Assembly: GCF_000172415.1 (NCBI RefSeq) | Contig: NZ_ABLD01000029.1 | Coordinates: forward strand, 1 to 58,932 | Reading direction: 5' to 3' | Length of the DNA stretch: 58,932 nucleotides | DNA from: Paraburkholderia graminis C4D1M | Lineage (GTDB): Bacteria; Pseudomonadota; Gammaproteobacteria; Burkholderiales; Burkholderiaceae | Shown: positions 42,354 to 50,454 of the stretch, one piece after another | Layout of the letters: every line of letters starts with the position of its first letter | How positions within the stretch are numbered: the first letter of the stretch is position 1 | Notes under the pieces: model-generated | Told to the model about the DNA's origin: nothing | Seen by the model: only the letters and a program-made list of their open reading frames with translations | Databases searched by the model: none | Made by a program: the position numbers and the translations under genes

Positions 42354-43120
42354 CACGCACCCCCTTTATTGAGCAGCGCGCGGTGCCGCAGCACGGCAGT
42401 CGTGCGGCGCTGGTAGAACTCCTGCAGCGCTTCACGGCGCGATAGCTGGTCGACGAGGTGATGCAGGATCACGTTGCCGCCCATGTAGATCGCCATGTGG
42501 TTGTCGCGTCGTGCGCGGATACGCATGAGCAGCAGATCGTTCTCGCGCAGGCTGTCGAGCGCTGCTGCGTCAAGCGTGCCCTCACGCACGACCACGAAAC
42601 CCTCGCGTTCGAAGTTCTCGCGGTAAAGGTCCGGGCCATCGTCGCTGTCCCACCAGCCGAAGTAGCGCGGATAGTCGTTGAGCAGGATGTCGAGTTCGAG
42701 CGCATACCAGTCGCGCACGATGCCGTAGCAGTCATGCACGCCATGCACGAAGGTGCGACCGATCAGAGGCGCCAGATATGGCACCGGCTCATTGATCGTG
42801 AAGGAGCCGAGTGGATGGTTGACGATGATCCACGGCAGGCCGGTGCGCGCCATCGATGCGCGATCGGCATCGGTGGGCGTCGGCGGCACGAACACGTGCG
42901 AGTGTGCGTAGGCGACGATCTCGCCCGCGTCCTCGGCGTACGCCGCGTCCTCGGGATCGATCACGAACTCGTCGGCATCACGGGCGAGATTGCGGCACGG
43001 CATGTAGGCGAGCGTGTCGTTGGCGCGGCGCACAACCAGCCCGCAGCATTCGCGCGGTGCCTCGGCATCGGCGTGGACCTGAATGAGCGGCAGCACGGAG
43101 GTGAAGTCGAGCGTGGTCAT
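42353..43120 (-). CDS. K: Tail tip assembly protein K (MPN + NlpC/P60)
   Basis: 255 residues with two hydrolase domains. The N-terminal MPN/JAMM domain has Glu24 (RECCG) and the metal motif HSH-x7-T-x2-D (His73, His75, Asp86). The C-terminal NlpC/P60 peptidase has Cys131 (VHDCYG), His208 (DNHMA) and His220. Lambda gpK has the same fusion; the second domain may open peptidoglycan during entry. GGAGA lies seven bases before the ATG. Confidence 0.94.
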   Translation of the reverse strand: MTTLDFTSVLPLIQVHADAEAPRECCGLVVRRANDTLAYMPCRNLARDADEFVIDPEDAAYAEDAGEIVAYAHSHVFVPPTPTDADRASMARTGLPWIIVNHPLGSFTINEPVPYLAPLIGRTFVHGVHDCYGIVRDWYALELDILLNDYPRYFGWWDSDDGPDLYRENFEREGFVVVREGTLDAAALDSLRENDLLLMRIRARRDNHMAIYMGGNVILHHLVDQLSRREALQEFYQRRTTAVLRHRALLNKGGA

Positions 43121-43131
43121 CCCGTATCTCC

Positions 43132-43824
43132 TCACCGATAGGCCGACGAGCCGGGGAACGCGCCGAACGGGAGCCAGCCCGCCACGCCGAAGCGCATCTT
43201 GCAGGAGGTGAGCCGTTTGCCACAGACGTCGCGCGCCGCATCGGTGGTCGGGTTGTCGTTGGCGTCGGCCACCGGCACGCCCGCATAACCGCAACCGTCG
43301 CCGCGATACTTCCACGGGCAGGAGTTGCGGATGATCTGGCGGCGCGGCAGTTGCACGCCCTGTACGTCGAAGGCGACCGCGAGTTCGAACTCGACCGTCA
43401 CCTGATCCTCTTTGGTCTTCTGATTTACAAAGAAGAGGTCGTCGGGAAAGAACGCTTCCGGGTCGGCGTCGGGGTTCCCTGCCGGGAAGTTCGCCGCGTC
43501 GAGGTAACGGGCGAGCGTGCGGTGCCGGATGATCCTGCAGCCGACGATATCGCCGTACAGACGGCACAGCGCGGAGATGACGCCCGTCACATTCGACACC
43601 GCGAGCCTCGGGCGCGGCAGCGGGCCTTGCCCCTTTATCTCGAAGCCGGTTGCCGCGACGGGATAACGCTGGTACGCGATACCCTGCCAGATGACGTCGC
43701 CGCCGATCCTGTTGGTCCCCGCGTGCATGTAGACCGTCGGCGCGCCGAAGCGCGACAGGTCGATCACGAAAAGCTCGATCACGGCACCGGGAGAAAGCTC
43801 CTGCGCTGCGCCCCTGATGTTCAT
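43132..43824 (-). CDS. L: Minor tail protein L
   Basis: 230 residues. Four C-terminal cysteines (169, 178, 201, 208) have the 9-23-7 spacing remembered for the Fe-S cluster cysteines of lambda gpL. The N-terminal part (QELSPGAVIELFVIDL) matches the phage minor tail L domain. The ATG overlaps the M stop codon (ATGA). It forms part of the tail tip. Confidence 0.94.
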   Translation of the reverse strand: MNIRGAAQELSPGAVIELFVIDLSRFGAPTVYMHAGTNRIGGDVIWQGIAYQRYPVAATGFEIKGQGPLPRPRLAVSNVTGVISALCRLYGDIVGCRIIRHRTLARYLDAANFPAGNPDADPEAFFPDDLFFVNQKTKEDQVTVEFELAVAFDVQGVQLPRRQIIRNSCPWKYRGDGCGYAGVPVADANDNPTTDAARDVCGKRLTSCKMRFGVAGWLPFGAFPGSSAYR

Positions 43825-44231
43825 ACATGCACCTGCAGGAACTTGGCGCTCACGTTCAACACGCGCTCGCCGTCGACAAGCATGTCGCCATAGGTCCATG
43901 ACCATGACGGGCAGATCACATCGAGCACGGTCGAGGTACGCGGCTGCGTCCAGTAGAACACGTCGACGCCATTGCGCGCCGAGAGGAAGTCGAGCACGGC
44001 CTGCGCCTTCGCCTCGGTGATGTTGTTCAGCGCCACGCTCCACATCTGGTCCTGCGTGTTGATGCCAGCGGGGCGGCGCTGCGCATAGCCGTCACCGAAC
44101 TGCGCGATACGCACACGCGGCTCGACCTCGGCAGATGCGGTTGTTACGCACCAGTCGAAGATCAGGCCGCTGGCCTTCGGCGTCGTGCGCTTCCAGTGCG
44201 CGAGCCATTCATCGAAGGTAGTCGTGATCAT
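43821..44231 (-). CDS. M: Minor tail protein M
   Basis: 136 residues. RVRIAQFGDGYAQRRPAGIN and AKAQAVLDFLSARNGVDVFYW are the conserved features of lambda gpM / the DUF1833-like distal tail family. Start and stop overlap L and the tape measure gene by four bases each (ATGA). Confidence 0.93.
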   Translation of the reverse strand: MITTTFDEWLAHWKRTTPKASGLIFDWCVTTASAEVEPRVRIAQFGDGYAQRRPAGINTQDQMWSVALNNITEAKAQAVLDFLSARNGVDVFYWTQPRTSTVLDVICPSWSWTYGDMLVDGERVLNVSAKFLQVHV

Positions 44232-46324
44232 GATGCGAGCAGACCTCCCGTGCGCTTCTCCGTGGCGATCACCTGCCGCACGATCATGGCGATGCGTTTG
44301 GCGAGTTCGACGGCCTTCGCGCCGTCGCCATCAGCGGTGGTCGCGCTGGTGTCCGCGTTGACGTTGATGACGATCGAGGTGGGACTGTCCGAGCCGCTGC
44401 CCGTCACCACGCGACCGGGTGCGTTCGGCACGAAGTACTCGCCGCGCAGCGGCGTCTCGTTGACGCGATACATCGAGCCTGCCTGCACCGGGCCACCGGC
44501 CATGCGATTGCCCGAGAACAGACCCGCGAGCACGCCCGTCCAGCCGCTGTTATTGATCGAGCCGACCAGCGGCTCGAAGATGTTTTTGTAGACGAGCAGC
44601 TTCGCGATGTCCTTGAGCATCGCCGTCACCATCTCGGAGAAGCTCACGCTCGCGTCCTTCGTCGAGAACATGAAGTCGACCAGCGCGTCGCTCGACTTCT
44701 TGCCGAAGCCTTCGATCGCCTGCTGCAGCGACTTGATCTGATCCTTCATCGGATCGGTCTTGTCGAGCGCGTCCTGCAGCTTCTTCGCCTGCAACTCCTG
44801 CGCGGCGGCAAGCTGCCCGGTCGAGAGGAACCCGGCCTGCTGCGCGGCGACCAGATCGGTCATCGTGCGCACGTACTCGCGGGTCGGATCGAGCGCATCG
44901 AGCGTCGAGTCGGCCAGCGCGCGCAGGCCCTCGACGCGCGCGATCTCGGCCTTGTCGGCGTCGTCACGCACTTTCTGCAGTTCCTCCTCGGCCTGCTTCG
45001 CTGCCTCGTTGGCGGCGGTCAGATCGAGCGTGGCCTGCTTGAGGTCGGTGAGGTTGCGCTGCTGCTCGGTGGTGAACTTGGCGAACTTCGGATCGGTGAG
45101 CAGCATGAGCATCTCGTCGCCGTTTGCCTGCGCGGCGCGGTACTGGTCCTGCAACGACCTGAGCATGTTCCCGTACTCGTCGACCTCCTTCTTCGCGCTC
45201 TTCGCGGCCTTCGCGTTCGCATCGAGGTTCGCGGTGAACTGCACAACGGGCCGCGAGTCGATCGACTTGTATGCGTCGGCCTCGGCCTTCGCAGCCTTCT
45301 CGGATTCGGAGGCCGACTTGCCGATGCGCACCTGCGCGTCATGCACCTTGGTGAGATCGTCGCGCGCCGTGTTCCATGCGTCCGAGACGATCTTCGCGGC
45401 GTTCTTCATGCCCTCGAAGGACGCCTCCTGATTGAGTGCCTGCCCGACTGCGGAGGCCAGCTTCGCGAACGCGGAGAGGGTGCCCGTCAGACCGGCGATC
45501 ACCTGCATGGCGACCTTCGCGGTGCCGACGATCCCATCGAGCACGCCGTTCCAGACGGTGCCCTCGGTCGCGGCCTCCTTGAGGATTTGCACGACCTCGG
45601 CAATCGCGGGCTGCATCTCCGTTGCCATCACAGCGGCGGCACCCTTGCCGAGGTTGCTGATGCGCGTGAGGTCGTCGTTCAGATCGCCCATCGCCTGCGC
45701 GGTCTGTGTCGACACGATGAGGCCCATATCCTCGGCCTCTTTGCGCATCGCCTCGATGCCTTCCTTGCCGCCGTTGAGCAGTGGGATCAATGCCTGCCCC
45801 TGCTTGCCGAACAGTTGCGTGGCCACCGCGGCCTTCTCGGCACCGTCCGCGAACTTCGGAAAGACGCCTGCGATCTCTTCGAACGCCTTGCCCGGGTCCA
45901 TCTTGCGCAACTCGTCGGCGTTCAGGCCGAGCGCCTTGAACGCGGCGGCGCTATCACTCAACGGATCGCGCGCTTCGAGCAGCGACTTGTTAAGCCCATT
46001 GAACGCGGTCGACAGATCATCGAGCGACACGCTTGCGAACTCACCGGCATAGGACAGCGCGGAGAGTTCAGCCGTGCTGGTGCCGATGCGCTGCGCCAGC
46101 TTGCCGAGCGCGTCCATCTCGTCGATGGCTTCCTTCACCTTGTCCGCGAAGCCACGCGCGAAGCTCATGGCGAACTGCGCGCCCTGTAGCGTAGCGATGC
46201 CCGCCACCGAGTTCGAGATGCCCTTGAGCGATGATGTGATCGTGTCGTTTGCCTTCGCCATGTCCTGACGAAGGTGCGCCACGTCAGCGGCGAGTTCGAA
46301 GATCAGCGAACCGGCAGATGCCAT
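44228..46324 (-). CDS. H: Tail tape measure protein
   Basis: 698 residues, mostly helical with long coiled coils and hydrophobic patches (ISNSVAGIATLQGAQFAMSF; IAKLLVYKNIFEPLVGS). The N-terminal tape-measure domain includes AQRIGTSTAELSALSYAGE and QLFGKQGQALIPLLN. It sets tail length and is ejected during infection. It is shorter than lambda gpH (853), predicting a somewhat shorter tail. GGAGG precedes the ATG. It follows the G/GT chaperones, as in lambda. Confidence 0.95.
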   Translation of the reverse strand: MASAGSLIFELAADVAHLRQDMAKANDTITSSLKGISNSVAGIATLQGAQFAMSFARGFADKVKEAIDEMDALGKLAQRIGTSTAELSALSYAGEFASVSLDDLSTAFNGLNKSLLEARDPLSDSAAAFKALGLNADELRKMDPGKAFEEIAGVFPKFADGAEKAAVATQLFGKQGQALIPLLNGGKEGIEAMRKEAEDMGLIVSTQTAQAMGDLNDDLTRISNLGKGAAAVMATEMQPAIAEVVQILKEAATEGTVWNGVLDGIVGTAKVAMQVIAGLTGTLSAFAKLASAVGQALNQEASFEGMKNAAKIVSDAWNTARDDLTKVHDAQVRIGKSASESEKAAKAEADAYKSIDSRPVVQFTANLDANAKAAKSAKKEVDEYGNMLRSLQDQYRAAQANGDEMLMLLTDPKFAKFTTEQQRNLTDLKQATLDLTAANEAAKQAEEELQKVRDDADKAEIARVEGLRALADSTLDALDPTREYVRTMTDLVAAQQAGFLSTGQLAAAQELQAKKLQDALDKTDPMKDQIKSLQQAIEGFGKKSSDALVDFMFSTKDASVSFSEMVTAMLKDIAKLLVYKNIFEPLVGSINNSGWTGVLAGLFSGNRMAGGPVQAGSMYRVNETPLRGEYFVPNAPGRVVTGSGSDSPTSIVINVNADTSATTADGDGAKAVELAKRIAMIVRQVIATEKRTGGLLAS

Positions 46325-46328
46325 TGCT

Positions 46329-46849
46329 TTACCTCCACGCTGCTATTTCATCCTCGACAGTGAGCACCTCGGCTTCATCGCCCGACGCGTTGCCCCACCC
46401 GAAGAGAACGTCCGCCCACATGAAAAGCTCGTCCGAATCCATGCGCGCTTCAACTTCCCCGGCCGTCATGTGCAGGTGCGAGGCCACCGCAAAGACGAGG
46501 CGCGTTACCGGGTCGGTCAGTCTTTTTTTGCATCGGCGGGCTTGTGGCCGCAGAGCAGCACTGCCGCATCGACCAGCTTGCGCAGGTCGGGCAGCACATG
46601 GGCGGGCAGGCCCGCAATCGCGGACGCGGTGAAGCGTTCGCCATTCGGGCCACGCGCCATCTCGCACAGGATGTCGTAGCCGAAGTCCTCGGGCCGTTCC
46701 TCGTTGAGCTTCTGCGACAGTTCGCGGAAGCGCCGCACGTTCATCGCGCGCAGCGTGACCGCGCCGAAGGAGTCCGTCTCCACCACCGTCTCCTTCGGCT
46801 GCACGACAAAGAGCTTCTCGCGTTGCGTAGCTGGTAGCCGATCGTTCAT
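46329..46849 (-). CDS. Tail assembly chaperone fusion GT (made by -1 frameshift)
   Basis: The G frame (46849 to 46517) ends GHKPADAKKD. A heptamer A-AAA-AAA (46523-46529) in the slippery register lets ribosomes slip -1 into the T frame, adding about 64 residues (KRLTDPVTRLVFAVASHLHM... to EDEIAAWR). The T frame alone has no plausible start. Lambda makes gpG and gpGT in the same way, in a fixed ratio needed for tail assembly around the tape measure protein. Confidence 0.88.
46517..46849 (-). CDS. Tail assembly chaperone G
   Basis: 110 residues, the un-shifted product: KETVVETDSFGAVTLRAMNV then a helical domain. GAGGAGG just upstream of the ATG gives strong initiation. It ends at TGA 46517-46519, four bases past the slippery heptamer. 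Confidence 0.88.
   Translation of the reverse strand: MNDRLPATQREKLFVVQPKETVVETDSFGAVTLRAMNVRRFRELSQKLNEERPEDFGYDILCEMARGPNGERFTASAIAGLPAHVLPDLRKLVDAAVLLCGHKPADAKKD
46523..46529 (-). promoter_or_regulatory. Programmed -1 ribosomal frameshift site
   Basis: Seven A on the minus strand, read in the G frame as GCA AAA AAA GAC, a canonical A_AAA_AAG-type slippery heptamer followed 4 bases later by the G stop codon. Confidence 0.85.
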
Positions 46850-46859
46850 CACCGCCTCC

Positions 46860-48059
46860 TCAGACCGCCGTCACATCGACGGTGCCTGCTGCCGAGGCAC
46901 TGCCTGCGACGCCTGCCACGGTCGGCGTCACGCTGACCGCGAATTCGCCCGCTGCCGCATAGCTGTGCGGTGCCGTGAGCGCCGACACGCGCTCGGCGGA
47001 ACCGTCATCGCCCCAGTCGACGTCGAAGTAGTCGGCGGTGCCGTTCTCCTCGGTGAGCGTGAGCGTGACCGGCAGCGGTGCGACCCCACTGGTCGGTGCC
47101 ACCGAAGCCGTGAGCGCATAGGGCGGTGCCGAGACCGTGACCGCGTTCTGCGCCTTGAACGGTGCGGTGGCCGAGCCTGCGATCGTCGCGGCCACGCTCG
47201 GCGTATAGCTGCCCGGTTTCGTATAGGAGTGCGGCACGACCTTCGTCGTCACCTGCTCGACGGGCGTGCCGTCCTTCCAGTTGATCGCGTAGCCCGTCGC
47301 CTGCCCACCCGCCTCGTTGAGCGTGAGCGTCACTTCGAGCGGGGCCTCGCCGCTGGTCTTGTCCAGCATCGGGATCAGCACATAGTTCGCCGTGTCCTGC
47401 CCGGGCGGCATGGTGAGCACGTCCGCACCCGTGATCTTCAGCGTGGCCGAACCCTGCACGGCCTGATCGACGCCACCGGACTCGTTGACCGACTGCACGA
47501 TCACCGGCAGCGTGCGCACCGCCTTGTTCCGGTAGACGATCTCGAACATGCGCGTCCTGCCGTCCTTCTGTGCGTCGCGCAGTTCCTGATAGTCCGGGTC
47601 GGTTGGATCGATGAAGAAGTCGAACGTGAGCGTGCCCGGGTCACCGAAGCCGACCAGCGAGGTCTTTTCGTCGTCGCACAGCGTCGTCGTGTCGATATCG
47701 GCAGCGGCGTTCTGGTTGATCTGATAGGACACCGCACAGACGTCGATGTACGCGCGCAGCAGCCACGCGGCATTCGTGCCGAGCGATTCATCCTCGGCAG
47801 AGGTGTCGGTGTTCGCAAGCTCGGCGGTCTTTGCCTCGACGTCGATGTTCTGCACGACCCACGACTTCAGATCGATGCTCGGCCAGCCGGTGCCGATCAC
47901 ATAGACCGCCGCGCCGTTGCGCAGCTTCGAGACGTCATCGAACTGCACGACGCAAGGCTTGGACTTCGAGCCAGCCTTCAGCAGGCCCGTCGCGGCGGCG
48001 GGCGCGTCAACGTTCTCCAGATACATGCGCGTTTTCTGCGCGCTGATTGCCTTCTTCAT
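46860..48059 (-). CDS. Major tail tube protein with two PKD/Ig-like domains
   Basis: 399 residues. The N-terminal ~230 residues are a tail-tube fold (FIDPTDPDYQELRDAQKDG, MFEIVYRNKAVRTLPVIV, TLKITGADVLTMP). Two C-terminal Ig-like modules follow, each with the PKD signature (INWKDG...HSYTKPGSY and VDWGDDG...HSYAAAGEF). Lambda gpV carries one Ig-like (Big_2) domain; here two PKD-like domains decorate the tube. The ATG overlaps the upstream stop. Confidence 0.9.
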   Translation of the reverse strand: MKKAISAQKTRMYLENVDAPAAATGLLKAGSKSKPCVVQFDDVSKLRNGAAVYVIGTGWPSIDLKSWVVQNIDVEAKTAELANTDTSAEDESLGTNAAWLLRAYIDVCAVSYQINQNAAADIDTTTLCDDEKTSLVGFGDPGTLTFDFFIDPTDPDYQELRDAQKDGRTRMFEIVYRNKAVRTLPVIVQSVNESGGVDQAVQGSATLKITGADVLTMPPGQDTANYVLIPMLDKTSGEAPLEVTLTLNEAGGQATGYAINWKDGTPVEQVTTKVVPHSYTKPGSYTPSVAATIAGSATAPFKAQNAVTVSAPPYALTASVAPTSGVAPLPVTLTLTEENGTADYFDVDWGDDGSAERVSALTAPHSYAAAGEFAVSVTPTVAGVAGSASAAGTVDVTAV

Positions 48060-48415
48060 GTCTGCACCTCGTCGTCTAGCTGCCAAGTTGAAAGAACCAC
48101 ACTCACGCGGTGGATGCGCGTGTCCTGCTCGTAAATGTCCTGCCGGTTCTCGATGATCGGATCGCCCTCGCACGCATCGACGAGCGCGCCGATCGCATCG
48201 ATCACGGCGAGCGCGTCGCGCTGCGTCTTCGCATACGAGTCGACGCGATAGCTCATCTGCGCGGCGTTGGCGCTGCCGCACATCGTGTTGCGCGGCGTGC
48301 CCGAGGTGAGCGCATAGACCACATACGGCTCGGGCGTACCCTGCGGTGCGAGCGCCTTGAACACCCGACCGGGCAACGCCTGATCGAGCAGCGCGAACAG
48401 TTCGTCGCCGGTCAC
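48056..48415 (-). CDS. Tail terminator-like protein (DUF3168/gpU type)
   Basis: 119 residues. LFALLDQALPGRVF, PYVVYALTSGTP and IHRVSVVLSTWQ are typical of small tail-terminator proteins that cap the tube before head joining. The GTG start overlaps the upstream stop codon and has GGAGG six bases before it. Confidence 0.75.
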   Translation of the reverse strand: MTGDELFALLDQALPGRVFKALAPQGTPEPYVVYALTSGTPRNTMCGSANAAQMSYRVDSYAKTQRDALAVIDAIGALVDACEGDPIIENRQDIYEQDTRIHRVSVVLSTWQLDDEVQT

Positions 48416-48912
48416 GTCATGCCTCCCGGCGAGCGATAGACCACACCGTTCTCCTTGCACCACTTCGCCATGCGCTTCATGAGCGTGCCGTTGAACCGCT
48501 TGATGGACTCGCCAGCCTTCGCATCGGCAGCGGGCTTGAGGAACGGATAGGCGGGCATCTTCGAGGTGCCGAACTCGAGGAACCGGCCATAGAACGCATC
48601 GTCGCCGTGCGGCTTGATGACGCCTGCCTTGACCATGCGGTCCTTGACCTTGCCCTTCCTGATCTTCACGTCGACGCGCGCGGCGAGGCCGGTGTTCTTC
48701 CGGCGACCGCGCACGAGCGATTCTTCGAGCGTGTGCGTGAAGCGCGCCGAGTTGCCGAAGTTGGCGACCACGTTCTGCTTCGCCTGATCCATGATCGGTT
48801 TCGCACTGCCCATCAGCGCGCCATAGAGCATCTTTCGTGACACCTCGTCGGGCAGCGTCTTGAGGAACTGCTCGACCTCCTTGAGGCCCTTGACCTCGAT
48901 ATCGATCTTCAC
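48412..48912 (-). CDS. HK97 gp10-like / minor tail protein Z family
   Basis: 166 residues. VKIDIEVKGLKEVEQFLKTL at the N-terminus and FYGRFLEFGTSKMPAYPFL near the C-terminus are the hallmarks of the gp10-like neck/tail-completion family. The GTG start overlaps the previous stop codon; GGAGG is spaced well. Confidence 0.88.
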   Translation of the reverse strand: MKIDIEVKGLKEVEQFLKTLPDEVSRKMLYGALMGSAKPIMDQAKQNVVANFGNSARFTHTLEESLVRGRRKNTGLAARVDVKIRKGKVKDRMVKAGVIKPHGDDAFYGRFLEFGTSKMPAYPFLKPAADAKAGESIKRFNGTLMKRMAKWCKENGVVYRSPGGMT

Positions 48913-49307
48913 GGCTGGCCTCCCTCGGTGATCACGCCATCGGCGCACATCAGGTACACCTCGGACATGGATTGGTACTGCGGCAGCACCGACTGGACGT
49001 CATAGACCGTCTCGCGCACCACCGTGTCGCCGCGCATGAGCCGGAACACCACGCGCATGGCCGAGGTGAGGTCGTCGCGCCAGCGCACGCGGATGCGTGT
49101 GGTCACGCCCGCACGGAACTCGGCGGACGCGAGGTATTCCATGCCCTTGAGCGTCTCGATCGCGGCCCACACCTCCGCGTCGACGGGCAGGTTCTCCCAC
49201 CCGGTCACGACCGGCTCGCCCGAGTCGGCGTCGACCGTCACGATGGGCCGCTGGATCGTGATGCGCTGGTTCAGCGGGCCAGCCTTGATGCCGCTTTGCC
49301 TGATCAT
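48909..49307 (-). CDS. Head-tail joining (head closure) protein
   Basis: 132 residues. AGPLNQRITIQRPIVT at the start, EVWAAIETLKGMEYL and a beta-rich remainder match the SPP1 gp16/HK97 head-closure family. ATGA overlap with the connector gene upstream. Confidence 0.85.
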   Translation of the reverse strand: MIRQSGIKAGPLNQRITIQRPIVTVDADSGEPVVTGWENLPVDAEVWAAIETLKGMEYLASAEFRAGVTTRIRVRWRDDLTSAMRVVFRLMRGDTVVRETVYDVQSVLPQYQSMSEVYLMCADGVITEGGQP

Positions 49308-49621
49308 GAGAGCGCCGGGTCACGTAGCGGATACAGGATCGAGACGATGGGCGCGGGCGGATAACCGGCCTGCCATGACGCGGCGTCTGCGATGTCAGGA
49401 TCACGAATGAACATGCCCGCGAGCAGGACGATCGCCTGCACGACATTGGCGGGTGCCGGGTTGGCTTCCGAGTACGGCTCTGGCAGCTTCAGGTACGCAT
49501 AGACGGAGGCCGTCGCGCCCGCGAGCGCGAGCTCCACATCGGCGTCCATCGCGGAGCCGTCCACGCGCATCCACTTCTTCGCATCGTCAATCGAGACGAT
49601 CTCGTAACCGGGCGTGCTCAT
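49304..49621 (-). CDS. Head-tail connector protein (gp6-like)
   Basis: 105 residues, all helical: SIDDAKKWMRVDGSAMDAD, then LALAGATASVYAYL and VVQAIVLLAGMFIRDPD. This is the classic HK97 gp6/SPP1 gp15 adaptor pattern that forms a ring under the portal. It ends in ATGA overlap with the next gene. Confidence 0.88.
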   Translation of the reverse strand: MSTPGYEIVSIDDAKKWMRVDGSAMDADVELALAGATASVYAYLKLPEPYSEANPAPANVVQAIVLLAGMFIRDPDIADAASWQAGYPPAPIVSILYPLRDPALS

Positions 49622-50454
49622 GCTTGCTCTCCCTGAGTAACGCGGGCCGGTGCGTCCTTGCCATCGCGCCCACGCTTGACGGCAAGCGTCCACGGCTTCA
49701 CCGCATCGTCGGTGTGCTCGTCGGGCTTGGCACCTGTTGCCGCATTGCAGTGCCACACCGAGCCGCCGAACGTGACCACGTCGCCCGCGTCATAGCGGCG
49801 TCCGTACTCGTAGACCCCGCGATAGATCAGCACCGGCAGCTTCAGCCTGAACATCTGCACCGCACTGGTGGAGCGCGTGATGCTGATCACGAAGCCGCGC
49901 TCGGCGTCCGCTTCGATCGCGATACCTTCCATTCCATCCACGATGCAGGCCCAGCCATGCTCGCCATCGGTGTTCGTGAAGGCACGCCACAATCCGCCCC
50001 TGTGACTGGCGAGCGTGCCGCGCCCATAGACCTTGCTGAAGTCGATCGCGGGCAGCACGTCGAGGTCGGCAGCGTCGCGCCCATCGATGCCATCGCGCCC
50101 GTCCTTGCCATCGATGCCATCGCGCCCGTCGCGTCCGTCCCGGCCATCCTTGCCATCCACGCCATCCACGCCATCGCGCCCGTCCTCGCCGTCGCTGCCG
50201 TGCCTGCCGTCGATCCCGTTGGTGCCATCCCTGCCGTCGACACCATCACGACCGGCATCGCCGTCCTTGCCATCACGACCATCGATGCCATCCTTGCCAT
50301 CCTTGCCATCGATGCCTTCGCGGCCCGCAACCGGCTCGCGCTCTTCGAGGGCCTTCACGCGCGCATCGAGCGGTGCGAGCAGGCGCGCGACATGAGCCTT
50401 CGTTTCGCCCGCGATCGCGCGCATGAAGTCGCGGAGTTCTGATGGACTAAGCAT
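49618..50454 (-). CDS. Collagen-like protein with carbohydrate-binding-like C-terminus
   Basis: 278 residues. A helical N-terminus (1-43) is followed by 28 uninterrupted Gly-X-Y triplets (44-127; GRD, GKD and GID dominate), then a beta-rich domain ending in YEYGRRYDAGDVVTFGGSVW, which resembles CBM5/12-type modules. Collagen-like phage proteins form trimeric fibres. Its place between portal and connector genes suggests a head/neck-attached fibre. The ATG lies inside the portal gene end (8-base overlap). Confidence 0.85.
   Translation of the reverse strand: MLSPSELRDFMRAIAGETKAHVARLLAPLDARVKALEEREPVAGREGIDGKDGKDGIDGRDGKDGDAGRDGVDGRDGTNGIDGRHGSDGEDGRDGVDGVDGKDGRDGRDGRDGIDGKDGRDGIDGRDAADLDVLPAIDFSKVYGRGTLASHRGGLWRAFTNTDGEHGWACIVDGMEGIAIEADAERGFVISITRSTSAVQMFRLKLPVLIYRGVYEYGRRYDAGDVVTFGGSVWHCNAATGAKPDEHTDDAVKPWTLAVKRGRDGKDAPARVTQGEQA
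50074..50325 (-). repeat. Collagen triplet repeat region
   Basis: 84 codons of 9-bp Gly-X-Asp-type units; the DNA is visibly repetitive (CCATCGCGCCCGTC-like units on the plus strand). Confidence 0.9.

Noticed and set aside
42353..43828. 491-codon frame that would extend gene K upstream
   Set aside because: Its first half is the shadow of gene L; a strong ribosome-binding site and the MPN domain start at 43120.
46329..46667. T frame considered as an independent gene or a pseudogene break
   Set aside because: There is a slippery heptamer at the exact point and no start signal; it is the normal GT frameshift product.
50074..50325. Short tandem DNA repeats considered as CRISPR or minisatellite
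   Set aside because: They are 9-bp codon triplets of the collagen-like gene, in frame and without spacers.
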